Assembly (NCBI GenBank): GCA_021029095.1
Contig: JAJOHG010000100.1
Span: 1 to 64,000 of the forward strand
Source: Phellopilus nigrolimitatus
Lineage: Eukaryota > Basidiomycota > Agaricomycetes > Hymenochaetales > Hymenochaetaceae
Direction: 5' to 3'
Length of the DNA: 64,000 nucleotides
The translations under genes and the position numbers were made by a program. The notes under the pieces were generated by a model. That model saw nothing but the letters and a program-made list of their open reading frames with translations. It did not search any database and was not told the DNA's origin. Shown piece after piece: positions 34,701 to 46,740 of the stretch (within the stretch, counting starts at the first letter, position 1; the number at the start of each line of letters is the position of its first letter).

Positions 34701-35990
34701 TCCCCGTGGCATGCTGTCAGCTTAATTCATCAAAACAAAAAAAAAAATTACATAGTTTTTGTTCCTCATTCGTCTAGAAAGACGTGTTGTAATATATATT
34801 AAAACAAATGACAAGTATTACTGAGGAAAAGAAAGAAGAAAAAAAGGAATCGTAACTTGCCATGCGCAGCAATGGCCCACAACCAAAGTCCTCAGTAGGA
34901 CAAGGAATTTTTTTGAAGGAGACGGTCAGGTTTTGCTCTAGCATGGTGAAAAAGATAAGGATGACGAGCGCACACGTGCCTTAAGAAACTGCAACCTCAC
35001 GTGACCTGCCACAGCTCAAACGGTCGGACGCGTGCCTCTGCTCATTCGGCGCGAACTCACGCGTTTGTTAGACTCTGTGCGACGCAAGGTCAACCCGATG
35101 GACTCGCGCCTGCGTGGGATCCGCTTAGGTGTGTCTGCGCGCTTCTCGTGTAATGGCATGACGCGCAATGGACGATGCTGATACATATTTTCTACATAGT
35201 TACACACTGTTATACGACGCACATGTACATCGGGCGATCACCGCGTTTTGAACTCGAGGGTCGCGTAGGGTGTGGACGCCAAACATGGCCTTCCGGCGAA
35301 TGTCGAAGAGGCGGCGAAACGAGACGCGCAAACAACGCTAGATGGCGCCCAGGGGTGGCTTGCACTCATAGGCAGACAGAGAACATGGTGGATGTCCTCC
35401 CGGGATGCCTGGGAATACGGTCTTTCCGAGTTCACGAGTGTGCTGAGTCCTTCTAGTTTTTGTTTTCTTTCTACCGTACTCATGCGCACCACCATGGAAT
35501 AACAGCGACGCCCAGCACAAACATGTCGGCAGCGCGGGTTTCCGCTGCTTCTTGCGGCTTCATTCGTGTAGACGGCGACGCCCACCACGGACGAGGGCGT
35601 CGGCGCCGGCGTCCAGATGGCCCGTCCGCTTGGCCGCACTGGGCTGCGGACGAGCTGGGCGAGAAGGGATAAGCGAGGCAGTCTGTTGGGCGGGAGGACG
35701 CGATGAGGAAAGAAGGGGGTCCATATGCTATTTTTGTTGATCGAGCAAGAGAAGAGGAGCAGGTGCGCGGTACGTGTCCGGTCAGCGTGCGCGTGCGCGC
35801 TCCAAATGCAAGACGTCGTCCATCCCATCCGCATTCTCGTCTCCTAGCGCATGCGCGCCAGCGTCCCAGAGTTCCAGAGCGGCCTCGCGGAAGTCAGTGA
35901 GGTCGTACCGACGTCTACAGCCCATCTGTCACGCCGACGTTGACGACGAGGGAGGGGGGGCCTAACCATCTCATGCAAACCAATAGCGTG
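34701..35990. repeat. non-genic stretch; direct repeat of 50640-51640 from about 35010
   Basis: 34740-34990 holds A-rich sequence with no feature. From about 35010 the sequence matches 50640 onward in the same orientation (block C), including GTAATGGCATGACGCGCAATG and a GC-rich part at 35540-35960. Frames here are mutually antisense and are not called as genes. Confidence 0.5.
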
Positions 35991-36025
35991 ATAAATATAT
36001 CTAAATCTGTATCGCTCCAACCCTC

Positions 36026-37063
36026 TCAAAATTCGACATCCCAAGCTTGTTTCTCGTGAAAATCTGGAAGAGGCGTGCGCGTTTTGAAACTGTCGATGCT
36101 CGATTTCTCATCAGTAACGCCCTGTTTTCCAGCGAGGAGCATATATGTTTTCAGTATCTCTGAGTTCTCGAACGTAGCATGGAATCCGACTGGTGTAAGT
36201 TTGTCGATTATAGCTTGAATCGGCCGGTCGAAACTGTCGCCGGCCGCAATATAAGTGTTGCAGCCTATCTGGACACGTGGACGTACTGTCGAAAGTACAA
36301 AGTTAGCGGGGATGGAGTGTGTTGGGATCAAGAGAAAACACCAACACTCTTCCCAGGCGACCAGATTTGACGCGTACTCTGCCAAAATTTGGCCCGAGAA
36401 GTCAATCCAGCCATCCCCCTTGCGCCATGTACGGTCAGGAGAAACGCATGCATGTTCTATGATACCTCCGAGGCTGATAAAACGACACTCGCCATTCTTG
36501 AGAACAAACTTGTCCTCGTCGTACCCGTACTTATCAAGGCCGTGATCGTGCATAATTACGATCTTCTCCAGAATATGATGCCTATAAATAAATAAAACGA
36601 CTTATGAGTGTTCTGAAAAAGGCGCAGACTTGCACCAATCATTAGATGTTCACTTCAAACCGAGAGGTAGTCTGCAAAGAGTTCCATTATTAGGACTTCC
36701 GCAATCCTCAAGAACCAGGCAACCTAATCCCGTGCCGTCCGAACAACTTCCTGTGTAGATACCGAGCACACAGGGAAACAGTAAGCCTTGAAGCCCGTGT
36801 ACTCTTTCATAATTCTGCACTTCTTTGTCGAAATCGGCTATTTTATCGTCTCCAACATAGAGCTTGATGATGACGTTTTGATTATCGAGCGTAACACGAT
36901 AGATCGCGATATCGAGTGCCCTTTTTATGCTGAGCATTGTTGAAGCATGTATGTAAGTATGGCCTGGGGGAGCTTCGGGATCTGTATTGGACAAATTGTA
37001 GTCCTCATTCGGAGCAGGACGCGGATAGGATTTGAGAACAATGGTCAGACTCTGTTTGAGCAT
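36026..37063 (-). CDS. degenerate kinase-like protein (family P), intact frame
   Basis: Two exons, 37063-36654 and 36581-36026, join in frame (72-bp intron, GTGAAC..TTATAG) to give 321 residues. The N-lobe part has AIYRVTLDNQNVIIKLYVGD (Lys in IIKLYV), NYERVHGLQGLLFPCVLGIY and LGCLVLEDCG. The C-lobe part has LEKIVIMHDHGLDKYGYDED, ECRFISLGGIIEHAC and a helical tail IIDKLTPVGF. The layout follows protein-kinase-fold proteins, but the HRD Asp, DFG and glycine loop are absent, so it is likely a pseudokinase. It is the best preserved member of this small family (relatives near 29.5, 50.5, 51.9, 53.1 and 59.6 kb). The start MLKQSLTIVL is conserved at 50504, supporting the choice. A third intron within the second exon is possible. 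Confidence 0.65.
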
Positions 37064-37079
37064 GAAGTCAGAAAAAGTG

Positions 37080-37979
37080 TGCTTGCGTCACGGAGGCTTG
37101 AGTCACGGAGCACAGCCACGAGCCGCACGACTACCCTGCTGCAGCGCACGCACTCACGCTAATCGTGCAGGCCTGATTATACTGGCTTTGATTTCTCATC
37201 TTTGAACTGGGAAACAAGGAGACGCAAGACAATTGCTTTATCGTGAATGCACAAACTAACTACTTGGGCAATGCTGTCACAGATCGATATGCACGTGGAC
37301 AATTGAATCATCGGTTCACCAAATATTGGACAGCGATGAATACCACTCTGCCTCGCGCCGGGCTGATTCGAATTTTAGTAGATCGCTGAACATCAACATC
37401 TCTGCATCCGAGAAGATCAAGTGTACTAATCAGCCGGCATCTCTTCGAGCTCAACGAAAGCAGCTTATCAAGTACGAGAAGACGCTGCTTATCGTTGAAA
37501 AGAAATGTCTATATCACAATCGGCTCTGGAATCATTGAGCTTGTTCTTCTTGTCTTGCGCCGAACTAAATATCTAATCGTTTTCCGACTCGGCGACTTGA
37601 AAATGTTTAAAGGGTTTTTCCGTCCTTGTGTGCAGTATTGGATCCGTCCAAGTTCGAACACTAAACCATCTACGTTTCTACTTCAAGATATTGGATCGGG
37701 TATCTGGTGTACTTCTAGCGGGTTGATCAGTGAACTTTTGAAGTCCACAAGTGCCCGCATGTCTAATATGATGTGCGAAAGGGGGAACACTTTGACGACT
37801 TAATCAAGCTCATTGTGGTACTGTTCGCAGCAACGCCGTATGTTCCCGTGTTCCGTGAGTCAACTTCAAGATTGCATGTCGTGCGTTTCTTGGCGCTCGA
37901 CGATGTGTATAAATATCCAGCAACTCTTCGTACATCAACAACAGCCATTTCTGAATCCCAATCTCACTACTCCGCAGGT
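37080..37979 (+). repeat. block D copy 1, upstream region of GMC gene
   Basis: Inverted match to about 49690-50440 (shared phrases such as SASEKI and the stretch before the GMC start). It probably contains the promoter of the GMC gene and the head of the divergent kinase-like gene at 37063. No separate gene is supported. Confidence 0.5.
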
Positions 37980-40877
37980 ATGAGTGCGATAGTGGAAGAA
38001 ATTATTAGCAAGGCATTCGACTATGTCGTCATCGGTGCGCACGTCCATACTATGCATCTTGTCCTGTGAATCTTATATGTATATCTCTGTCGTAGGAGGT
38101 GGTGTGCGTCCGTCGCTGAATCGAATCCTAACTTCAAACTCACTGATATAACAATTTTTTTAAATGTTTACTTGAATGACAGACCGCAGGGCTTACCGTC
38201 GCGGCACGCCTCGCAGAAGATCCATCGATCACTGTTGCTGTTCTAGAAGCTGGCCTGGAGCGTCTCGACGATCCCGTCATTAGTCAGTTGTTTGCTTCCC
38301 GCCAATCGTGTCCGATTTGGCTCTTTCTAGATCTAATTACTCTGCATAGACATACCAGGACAGTTCGGAAAGCACTTCGGCGACCCGAAATATGACTGGG
38401 ACTTCCACACGGTTCCACAAGAGCACGCGAATGGCAGGGAAGTACCATGGCCGAGGGGTAAGGTGCTCGGAGGGAGCTCTGCTATCAATTTTTATGTACG
38501 TAACCTGGTCCAATTCTTGACTTTCTTACTCTCTAACTGCGGGCGAACTTGAAGGTCTGGGATCACCCTCCAAAGCAGGACATTGATGCCTGGGAGAAGC
38601 TCGGAAATCCGGGATGGAACTGGGAGCGATTCTCCAAGTCACTGAAGAAGACGGAGAGGTGCGTCAAGCTTTATTTCAACTCGTTATAGCTCCTGTACGA
38701 CGGCTAAGTGTCTGCACTGTCAATTTAGTTTCACGCCGCCGACCGATGAAAACGCCGCTCGCTACAAACAAGTTTTCAATCCGGACGCACATGGGACGTT
38801 AGGCCCGCTCAAGACGTCATTTCCTGGGTTTGTTATGGCGGGTGACGTCCCTTTTCAAGAGGTAATTCCTCATTTTTTAAGCCTTTTCGTAGCACTCACG
38901 CGTTCGGTACAGACAGTACTGAATGCCGGAGTCAAGATTGCGAAGGATCCGGTACGTGCTAAACGTCCTACGTTTTGTGTTCTAGTCTGATTATGTCTTA
39001 AGATGAACGGAGATGTGAGTTTTCTAACACTGCGCGCAAAAACTCTGCCAAACGGCGGCGTGACTTAACGTCTGATTCCTTGTTCAGCCAATAGGCACTT
39101 GGATGGCACCTGTTACGCTTGATGCGAAGACCCATAAGCGCTCGTATGCTGCGACGGTAAGTTACGTCTTGTCACTGTCCAGTTCACAACTCATGAAAGT
39201 CCTATTCGCCCAATAATACAGGCCTTCTATCAGCCGAACGCAAGCAAGCCTAATTTCCGCGTTCTGTGTGGTGCCCTTGTACACCGAATCGTAACTACGG
39301 GTTCGAATGATGATACGGTTGAAGCAAAAGCCGTTGAATTTGAGCACGGAGGCGTTATATATACGGTGTCTGTTAAAAAGGAAGTGGTCGTGAGCGCTGG
39401 GTCAGTCTTCTTCGTTTACGTCTCTCGTCACCATTGTTCTGAATATCAGGTCTGACCAGGTCTCTGAAATCGCCGCAAATCCTGGAGCTCTCCGGAATCG
39501 GAGACAAACAAGTGCTCAACCCTCTCGGGATACAGACCGTCATCGACCTTCCGGGTGTTGGATCAAATATGCAGGAGCATATCTACAGCTCGGTGATATT
39601 CGGTAAGGCCATTCGAAGTGCTTCTCAAAAGTATCTGGCTCAACGGAAACCCAGAATTGGATCCAGAGCTTGGTCACGAGACACTGGATCGCTTGGCCGA
39701 CAATGACTATGCGACTGCACAGCTGGCCCTCCAGTGAGATCCAAATCTGTTGTCCAGAGCGACGTTTCCTGAAATTTACTTTTCCTCGTCTCGTAGCGCC
39801 GTGGGCAAAGGTTTCCTTAGAATCGGGCTTTCAGGTTTTACTTTCCTTCCATTCTCCACTATCACGTCTCCGGAGCGGGCTCGCGAATTCGTGGGCCGTC
39901 AACGCCAGCGGATCGAAGAGAAGCAGAAAAGCGGTTCTCTCCCTCCAGGTCTGAAGGAGCAATACGAGCTACAACTGGGAAAATTCGAGAGGGACGAAGG
40001 AGGGGAATGCGAGCTCATCTGCTTCCCGGGATATCTTGGCATGGGAGGTACGCTCAGTCTCACCCTAAAGCGCGGATCGTGGAACTGAGACGGTGCCATA
40101 GTCCCAGGGGCCGGAAAGCCGTACATGTCGATCCTTCTTAGCTTCAATCACCTATTCGGTCGCGGCACCGTCGTAAGTTTTACGTTCTTATAATCATTCT
40201 TGTTGTGTACCGTCATATGTTTTAGCACGCAACTTCAACCGATCCGCACGTCCAGCCGGATATCGACCCTCATTATTTTGAGGAGAAACTGGGTAAGTAT
40301 CATTGGTTGATTCTCGGCATTTCTAATTCTGCGCACCTCCTGTAGACCTTGATGTAGTGGTCGAGACCGTGAAGTTTATGCGCCAACTAGCGGAACTCGA
40401 GCCGTTCAAGAGCTTTTTCGGTGAGTCACAACCCACGTGAAGAAGCATGAGCTAATTCTAGAGCAGTGAAGGAGGTCATGCCTGGTCCAGCGTGTACGAC
40501 GGATAAAGAAATCGAAGATTTCGTCAAGAACAGTCTGAAAACGACTTACCGTACGTCCATTGCCGCTAACATTGCCGTGATCTTTTTTTCAAATGAACAC
40601 ACATTTATCGCGTAGATACGACGAGTACGCTGAGCATGCTTCCTCGGGAGCTCAACGGCGTTGTCGACCCGAATTTGCGTGTGTACGGCACGAAGAATAT
40701 CCGCGTAGCTGACCTGAGCATTGTCCCGCTTCACGTCGCCGCTCATACGCAATGTAAGCCGCGGATGGTTCCCTTTTCAACAGAATAATTGCTGACTTTA
40801 CCTGCAAAGCCACTGCATACGCGATCGGCGAGCAAGCGGCCGATATTATACTGGGTCGCATCCCCCCAGTGAAGTGA
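37980..40877 (+). pseudogene. GMC oxidoreductase (FAD-dependent alcohol oxidase type), copy 1
   Basis: About 17 exons. The start MSAIVEEIISKAFDYVVIG leads through an 8-nt micro-exon (38096-38103) into TAGLTVAARLAEDPSITVAV, completing the FAD-binding GxGxxG. PRGKVLGGSSAINF is GMC signature 1 and GSLKSPQILELSGIG (39460 on) is signature 2. A 12-nt micro-exon (39003-39014, MNGD) precedes IGTWMAPVTLDAKTHKRSYA. The C-terminal part has YHTTSTLSMLPRELNGVVDP (catalytic His), NLRVYGTKNIRVADLS and STAYAIGEQAADIILGRIPP. Such enzymes oxidise alcohols or sugars with O2, in wood decay or secondary metabolism. No signal peptide is seen. Frame continuity fails at 39600-39740: the expected WLNGNPELDPELGHETLDRL is out of phase with the preceding exon and ends in TGA at 39735. 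Unless unusual splicing rescues it, the gene is broken. The substrate cannot be assigned. Confidence 0.8.
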
Positions 40878-41775
40878 GGCTACCATAGACCGTGGCCTGT
40901 GGCATGTTCACATGGTGCATAGATGTTTGCCTACTTAAAGAATACTTGGTTGTTTCGCCTGTCCGGCATTTTTGAAGAATAGAATAGACGCTGTACCCAA
41001 TGTCAGGTTTTCTCAATTCGTCCAGGTTCTGTTGAGGGGCATCCCGACAAGCGGCAGTGTTTCGAAATAAAAATCATCCCCTCTTCTTTATTCCTATGTT
41101 TGTCTCTATTTTCTGTCTTGTTCGCCTTCGAGGGTACTTGGCTTTAGCCACAGGCTGCCAGGTCGCTTTTCTCAATCTACGCATAGCGCCGCGCCTCCTG
41201 CCTACTGTGCACAGCTTCAAGTGGTGCATTCGCCGGGGCAAGTTCGCAAGGATGGTCCGCGACTACGAAACGAGAACCGCGATCTCCGGGTTGTCGGTAT
41301 CAGCCAACGGAAGTGGGGCACGCACGGGCAGCTTAATGTTGAGCTGGTCGTCAATTTCGGGATTCTCAGATGCTTTGCGGCCCGCTTCACGCGTGTGCTG
41401 CTCGTTGAGTTCAATAGGTACAGACTTGAAGGTGCGACTGCGAGTTCGAGCGAAGCGAAATACACTGGTGGACTTGCTTGAGGAATCCAGACTCTCGAAG
41501 ATGAGATGTATCAAACAGCACGATGATAGAGATAAAGTGATACAAAACTCGGTCGACATTTCGCCTTTGTCTTTGATCTAGAACAACAAACAACAGGCGT
41601 ATGTAGACGTCTTTTGAGGTATATATGTGTACAATTTCCGATTTCCGTGTCCGTGTCCGTGAACGCCTGGATGGTATGAAGAGGAACAAAGTCGCATAAG
41701 GGGTCTAGGAGGAGGGGGTGAGGCGAAGGAATAGGGAAGAAAGGTGTCGCATATAGTCGGGACGTTGTCGTTAGT
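40878..41775. other. intergenic stretch, no gene seen
   Basis: Not part of the inverted duplication (its arms end near 40877 and 46741). Frames at 41057-41581 are antisense to each other and show no domain. The region probably holds the 3' ends of the flanking genes. Confidence 0.4.
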
Positions 41776-42698
41776 TTATGGGGACGGCGTTTTGCGGGTT
41801 TCGACGACCTCATGCGCCGAGGTGCGGACGTCGAGGTATGTCTGGCCTTGGATGACAACGACCGCGAATTGATCTACGAACAAAATTGGGAGGCCGTCAG
41901 CGGAAGCCTAAGAGTCGCGAAGAGAAGGAGGGAAAGCGGCGCACGGTGTTTCCAGATGCCGAACTCCTGCGCGAGCTCGTACAGCGCCGTGCACTTGAAC
42001 TGCGCGAGCTCCGGCGCGCTCTCGCCCATGTGCCAGTCGCCGTCCCACGGGCACGCGTGCCGCTGGAGGTCCTGGAAGTGCACGAGCCGGAAGACGCCGT
42101 CGTCGCCGCGCACGATATTGTTCCCCGAGAGGTCGACGGTCATGTGCAGGCCCGCGCGGTGCAGCCGCCCGATTTGCTTGAGGATCTCGTACCTGCGCAG
42201 GAGTATGAATGGGTAACTAAATGCGCGCGCAAAAAAACAAAACGTTTTGACTAACCGGTCATCGAGCGACTGGTTCGCGATCTTATCGATCAGCATCCCG
42301 CAGTACTCCTGGACTATGCAGCCCACCCGCCGCTTCCGCCGCCCCTTGCCCTTCCCCGCCGAGCCCCTCGCGTCCGCCGCTGTCTCCGAGTCCAGCGGCG
42401 CCTCTTCCTCGCCGACGTAAAATCCGAGGACCGTCGGGACGATCGTGCCCTGGAACGGCCTGAGCAGCGTGTGGTAGACCTCCGCCTCGTACTTGACGTC
42501 CTCGAAGTAGGGCTCGGCGCACATCTTGAGGACGATGTTCTTGCCGTCGAGTCCCGAGCTTTGGTAGATGGTCGAGTTGTAGTTGTCCTGGATGCCGGAC
42601 AGGGCGCGCACATGTCGGTGACCCGGGGGCGCTTGGCCGTCGACGCCGCTGAGAACAAGCTCACGTCCGTCAGGAAGCGCGACAGTGAGGCTGGACAT
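41776..42698 (-). CDS. protein-kinase-fold protein, degenerate
   Basis: Three exons, 42698-42256, 42192-41945 and 41873-41776, splice in frame to 262 residues ending TAA. The N-lobe has NSTIYQSSGLDGKNIVLKM (Lys), EAEVYHTLLRPFQGTIVPTV (helix-C Glu) and a basic insert KGKGRRKRR. The hinge is CIVQEYCG. The catalytic region reads HRAGLHMTVDLSGNNIVRGD, keeping an Asp and Asn in HxD..N-like spacing. The next strand is FRLVHFQDLQRHACPW, where DFG is replaced. It resembles the fungal kinase-like proteins with a terminal H-x-C motif. Catalysis is doubtful. It is single-copy here and gives a clean model. The start is the first in-frame ATG before a conserved SSLTVALP motif also seen at 43697 (SSLRVTLP). 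Confidence 0.7.
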
Positions 42699-42889
42699 TA
42701 AATACGCGGAGGCTCGGGAAGGCGATCACGGAGATAGAAGCGCGGCGGGCGACTGGCGGCCATAGAAGCAATACCGAGAGTTGGGCGATCCGCTTGTCGG
42801 ACGGAAGCAAGAGAGAACGGCAATTCGCAGATCACGTGCGCGTGGGAAGACACGCGTCGCGTCTCGCTTTTCCCCGGCGAAGTCTCTTT

Positions 42890-43270
42890 TCGTGAAAACT
42901 CGCAGTCTTTTTGTCTAATACAGCCTGCTAGGAAACCATCCGGACCTTCATGTTCAGTGTACACCGCGGGTAATCGAGAAACTGCGGCGTCTTTATGCTG
43001 TCCTACTTCCTCATAGATGGTTCTCTCCTTCTCAAGAGCATCAACGCCTTTCGATCCAGCGAAGAGTCTGATAATGACTGTCTTCATCCATTGTCACGCG
43101 GAAAGTGCGAGAGATGTCGTCGTTGTATAACAGAGTGTCCTTTTTGTTCAGCTGAGCAAAGCAGTTGCCTTTAGGAAAGTCGGGATTTGTGTTAGTGATA
43201 GTAAACCTTCCTCGGGTTCCATACGTAGAATCGAAAGTGATCGTCCGCATAAGCATGCCAGAAGATACGA
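42890..43270 (-). pseudogene. kinase-like N-lobe fragment, frameshifted
   Basis: The minus strand begins at about 43254 (MLMRTITFDSTYGTRGRFTI), runs to TFRVTMDE near 43090, and continues one frame over as KTVIIRLFAGSKGVDALEKE and RTIYEEVGQHKDAAVSRLPA. The order matches the N-lobe of the neighbouring kinase-like genes. No C-lobe follows, and the gene at 42698 starts about 200 bp downstream. It is a frameshifted relic. Confidence 0.5.
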
Positions 43271-43696
43271 TAATCAGAGATTGATGCGCTTTGATACTTT
43301 TGTGCCGATTGCCATCATGTGATCCGGTTATCAAGTCAGTAGGTTAAAGACCTTACACGTAATGACGCAGGCATAGCGAGTTTGAGGGGGCATTTTCCCT
43401 AAAGTTTTTACGAGCAAAGCCGCAAAGTTACGTTACTGCTAATATCAACGGGAAACATCGTTCAATCTCGTTTTCCACTTGAGCTCGAGCACTTTTCATG
43501 AACCTTCCTTGCGATATTCCTCATGACCCATTGTCTTGTGCCGGCTTGAGCAGTGAGTACGCAGCCATCTTCTGAAGCTCGGTACAAAGACTCACTGACA
43601 AAGCAATGGTCTTCCAGTCCAAAACTTGGTATCGCTGGCACGAAGGATAGCCGAACATCTCTTACTCTGGACTGGCAGCACTTCGACAAAAACGTC

Positions 43697-44747
43697 ATGT
43701 CATCTCTGAGAGTTACGCTCCCCACGTCTCTTGATCTTTATATCAAAGGTCGCACCGAGCAATATCTTCTTGGTGTTCCCGGCCTCACTTCCGTCTCGAA
43801 GCGCACAATACACGCAGTTGTGACATCCCAAATCGTAGAAGACCAGCGCTCATCTATTTACCGCGCAACAATTCCTACTCACGGGAATGTCGTATTGAAG
43901 TTTCACCTCGAAGAATACCGCTCGATGGACGACTTGAGGGAAGAAGCTTCCCTATACACAGGCCAATTAAAGGATCTGCAGGGAACGGTGATTCCGCGCT
44001 ATCACGGCCTATATGTTGGCGGAGATGAGTCGCAGGAACAGTTTGTCTGTATTGTCTTGGAAGACTGTGGAGACCCTCCGCGGGATGTATTTCACAGGCA
44101 CTACAGTCAGGACGAAAGGTGACTAGTATATTTAATCCTTCAGCTGAGGACTCCGTAACATATATGTGTGTTTTCTTTGCTTAGAATAGAAATTCTCAAG
44201 CAACTTTTCGAGCTTCATAAAAAAGGATACATCCCGAAAACGTTCGAGGAGGAGAACGTCGTCGGCGAACCTGGAGCCTATCGTCTCGTCGGCCTACGTG
44301 TTCCTTTCAAGACCGATCACAAATGCGAATTCGACGGCCAATGGTACGCCGACGAGCGCATCCCAGTTGACAAGTTCTCTTGCAACTGGCTGTTTCAAGA
44401 TGGCCTAACGATGCGTGTCTGGGCGCAATGTGCGTCTGCTGTATTGCTTATAAGATTGCGAGCCGAGCCAGTGAGCTGACTTTGCCATTCGTCTTTCAGG
44501 GGGAAGACCGTTTGTGAAAATCTTCGGCCGCCCCTACTACAATATTGAAGATTACCCGTGTCAGCCTGAGATCGACGAGCTTTCTAAATTCGTACCGAAA
44601 TCGTTCGACGAGGACTGCGATAGGCCTATCCTAAGCGGCTGGTTCAAGGATGTTAAAAAGATGATGGACGTCGTGGAAAAGGCAGGGGAGAAGCCTTTAA
44701 CTGCACAGATGGTGATGGAGCATGTTAAAATGCCAAAGTTTTCTTGA
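43697..44747 (+). CDS. protein-kinase-fold protein, pseudokinase
   Basis: Exons 43697-44118, 44185-44429 and 44500-44747 join in frame to 304 residues. The N-lobe has SSIYRATIPTHGNVVLKFHL (Lys) and LREEASLYTGQLKDLQGTVI (helix-C Glu). The hinge is CIVLEDCGDPP. The catalytic region reads ELHKKGYIPKTFEEENVV: the Asp of HxD is lost. The next strand YRLVGLRVPFKTDHKCEF keeps the H-x-C motif but no DFG. The C-terminal exon has FGRPYYNIEDYPCQPEIDEL and ends KMPKFS. It should be catalytically inactive and might act as a binding or scaffold protein; this is inference. It is divergent to the related gene at 42698 and lies between the two GMC copies. Confidence 0.7.
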
Positions 44748-46740
44748 ATGATTTAAGAAACAAAGTTGAGGAGTAATCCGAAGCGACGATATGTTTTAGG
44801 TAGATATTGAGGCTAGTAGTAGTAATAACATTGAAGATATCGTTCTCTTGCACGACACTAGCAGAAACACTCCAAGCTATTCCACATAAAAGAAGAATCG
44901 GTTTCGGGGGTCAGCGCCAAGCCGCGCTTCGTCACGACCTTGAAGTGCAAGTGTTGCGACCTGCTTGACTGTGCCTCACCCTTTCTAAAACACACGCGTT
45001 AGGAGGATTGAAAGCGATAGGACCGGGAGATTATGCGAACCGCTTCTTAACCCAAGCAGGAAACGCACGCATGTTAGATGACAGCATTCTAATCTTGTAT
45101 TTCTCAATCCAATGAAGACACGCACTAGTAGGCGCCGGCCGGATTGACGACACACAGCGTTCCCTTATCTTTCGCCAAAAAACACGTGCTCCGACACCGG
45201 CGTAGCTGGACAAAACTGACCATCGGTGAGTCGGCAGTCAAAGCTCAAACCACTCGCAGTTCCACACACACGATAATCACGCCCCGACAGACGTTGCTCT
45301 CCAAGTCCGGCCGCGTTGACCCGCCGAATCCGGTCAACCGTTCGCTCAACTTCTGCAATGTATTTTGCATTCGGTCGACTGCGGCATCGATGTGCTCTTT
45401 GTCAGCATGCGCAGCGCTGTCCGCACTGTCGAGGAGATCCGCGCATTCTGGAAGGAGCGCGCCCCGATAGATTCTTCTCCAGCTTCCTCGAAATGGTGTA
45501 TCACACTGCGCCGCCAATTGCCCGCAATGTCGGTTTCTAAACGTTCCGCATAGCCTCCAGTGTAGGTGCATTCGCACGCATGCAGCGCGCCTGAGCCTGC
45601 CTGGACGCAGAACCCCGCTGCGCACCGCCGGTACGCATCCCATCCATCTCGCGTCCCCTTGACGTCGTTGTCGGCGCAGCAGACAGGTTATAGACGTCAA
45701 CCAGGCCCCGCTGTCTTCGGCGAAGCAACTCTGGGCCGCTGACGCGTGCGTGCTGGGCGACGGGGATATGGGGTGGGATGGACAGTGCCTCTGTCTGCGG
45801 AGAGCGCACGCCGTTTCTCATCTTGCTGGATAGCCAGAAGTAGAAGAAAACTTTCACTTTGCTCCTCGCAGCTGTCCTCCCACCCAGCACACCGCCCTGC
45901 TGACCGCGCCTCCTACACTGCTCTCTGACATTGTGTGTCGCGTGGGTGGACAGGACGCCTGAACAGAGCGCACCGTGACAGCGGCGACTCGAGCGTGCGT
46001 TGACACCGTGCTTGCGCCGGGTTCGCTGCCGATTCATACTGGTGTACATGAGTAGATTAGGAAGAGAATAAAAAGCAGACAGACTCACCGCACGCGTGAG
46101 TTCGAGATGGCCGCATCCCGAGGGTGCTCCGGAAGGTCGTCCAGCATGTTTTTCGTCTGTTGTGAGTGCAGCCTGCTTCTCGACTCCATCTACCGCCGTT
46201 CACACGTCCTCGTCACGCCACCTGCTCATCCCAAGCCGGAAGCCCATGTCCGACGTCCACGCCGATACTAGCACGAGCTGCTACGTCGCGATCCTCGAGA
46301 AAGAAACGCGGGTCGTGCAATAAGGAGTAGCTATGTACTTGAAAAGATCAATATTGTGGATAGCGTGTCAAGGGGTTATGCGGAAAGCACACAGCTCACC
46401 TGAGGCAATGTCATCCTGCACAATCCCGAGCCACGATACCCCAGGATTTTATTTTCCCGCTACATTTCACGAAGGGACTCGCGCATGGCGGCAATCACCG
46501 ATCTCAATGATGCTTGTCAATTGCCGAGATGTGCCGAAGGTATTTGGTCAGCATCTGACGCAAACGTGTTTTCTTATGTACTACGCAGAACCTGGACAAG
46601 TCGAATAATCCTGATCACCATGTACAACGTCTACTCCTTCCTTCAAAAACGCGGGACAGGCGAAACACTCGAGTATCCTTCAAGCAAACATTTGTCTATC
46701 CTAACATGCTACAAGCCAAGGTCTATAATAGCCTGGAACC
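44748..46740 (+). repeat. block B copy 3, partial
   Basis: 44860-46620 matches 54310-56410 in the same orientation with about 500 bp missing near 45190 (relative to 54690-55180). It includes the coding remnant GIDVLFVSMRSAVRTVEEIR (45380 on) and the MYLKRS..LWIAC segment (46333 on). The octamer ATCTGACG occurs once at 46553-46560, an empty hAT target site. No intact gene. Confidence 0.6.
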
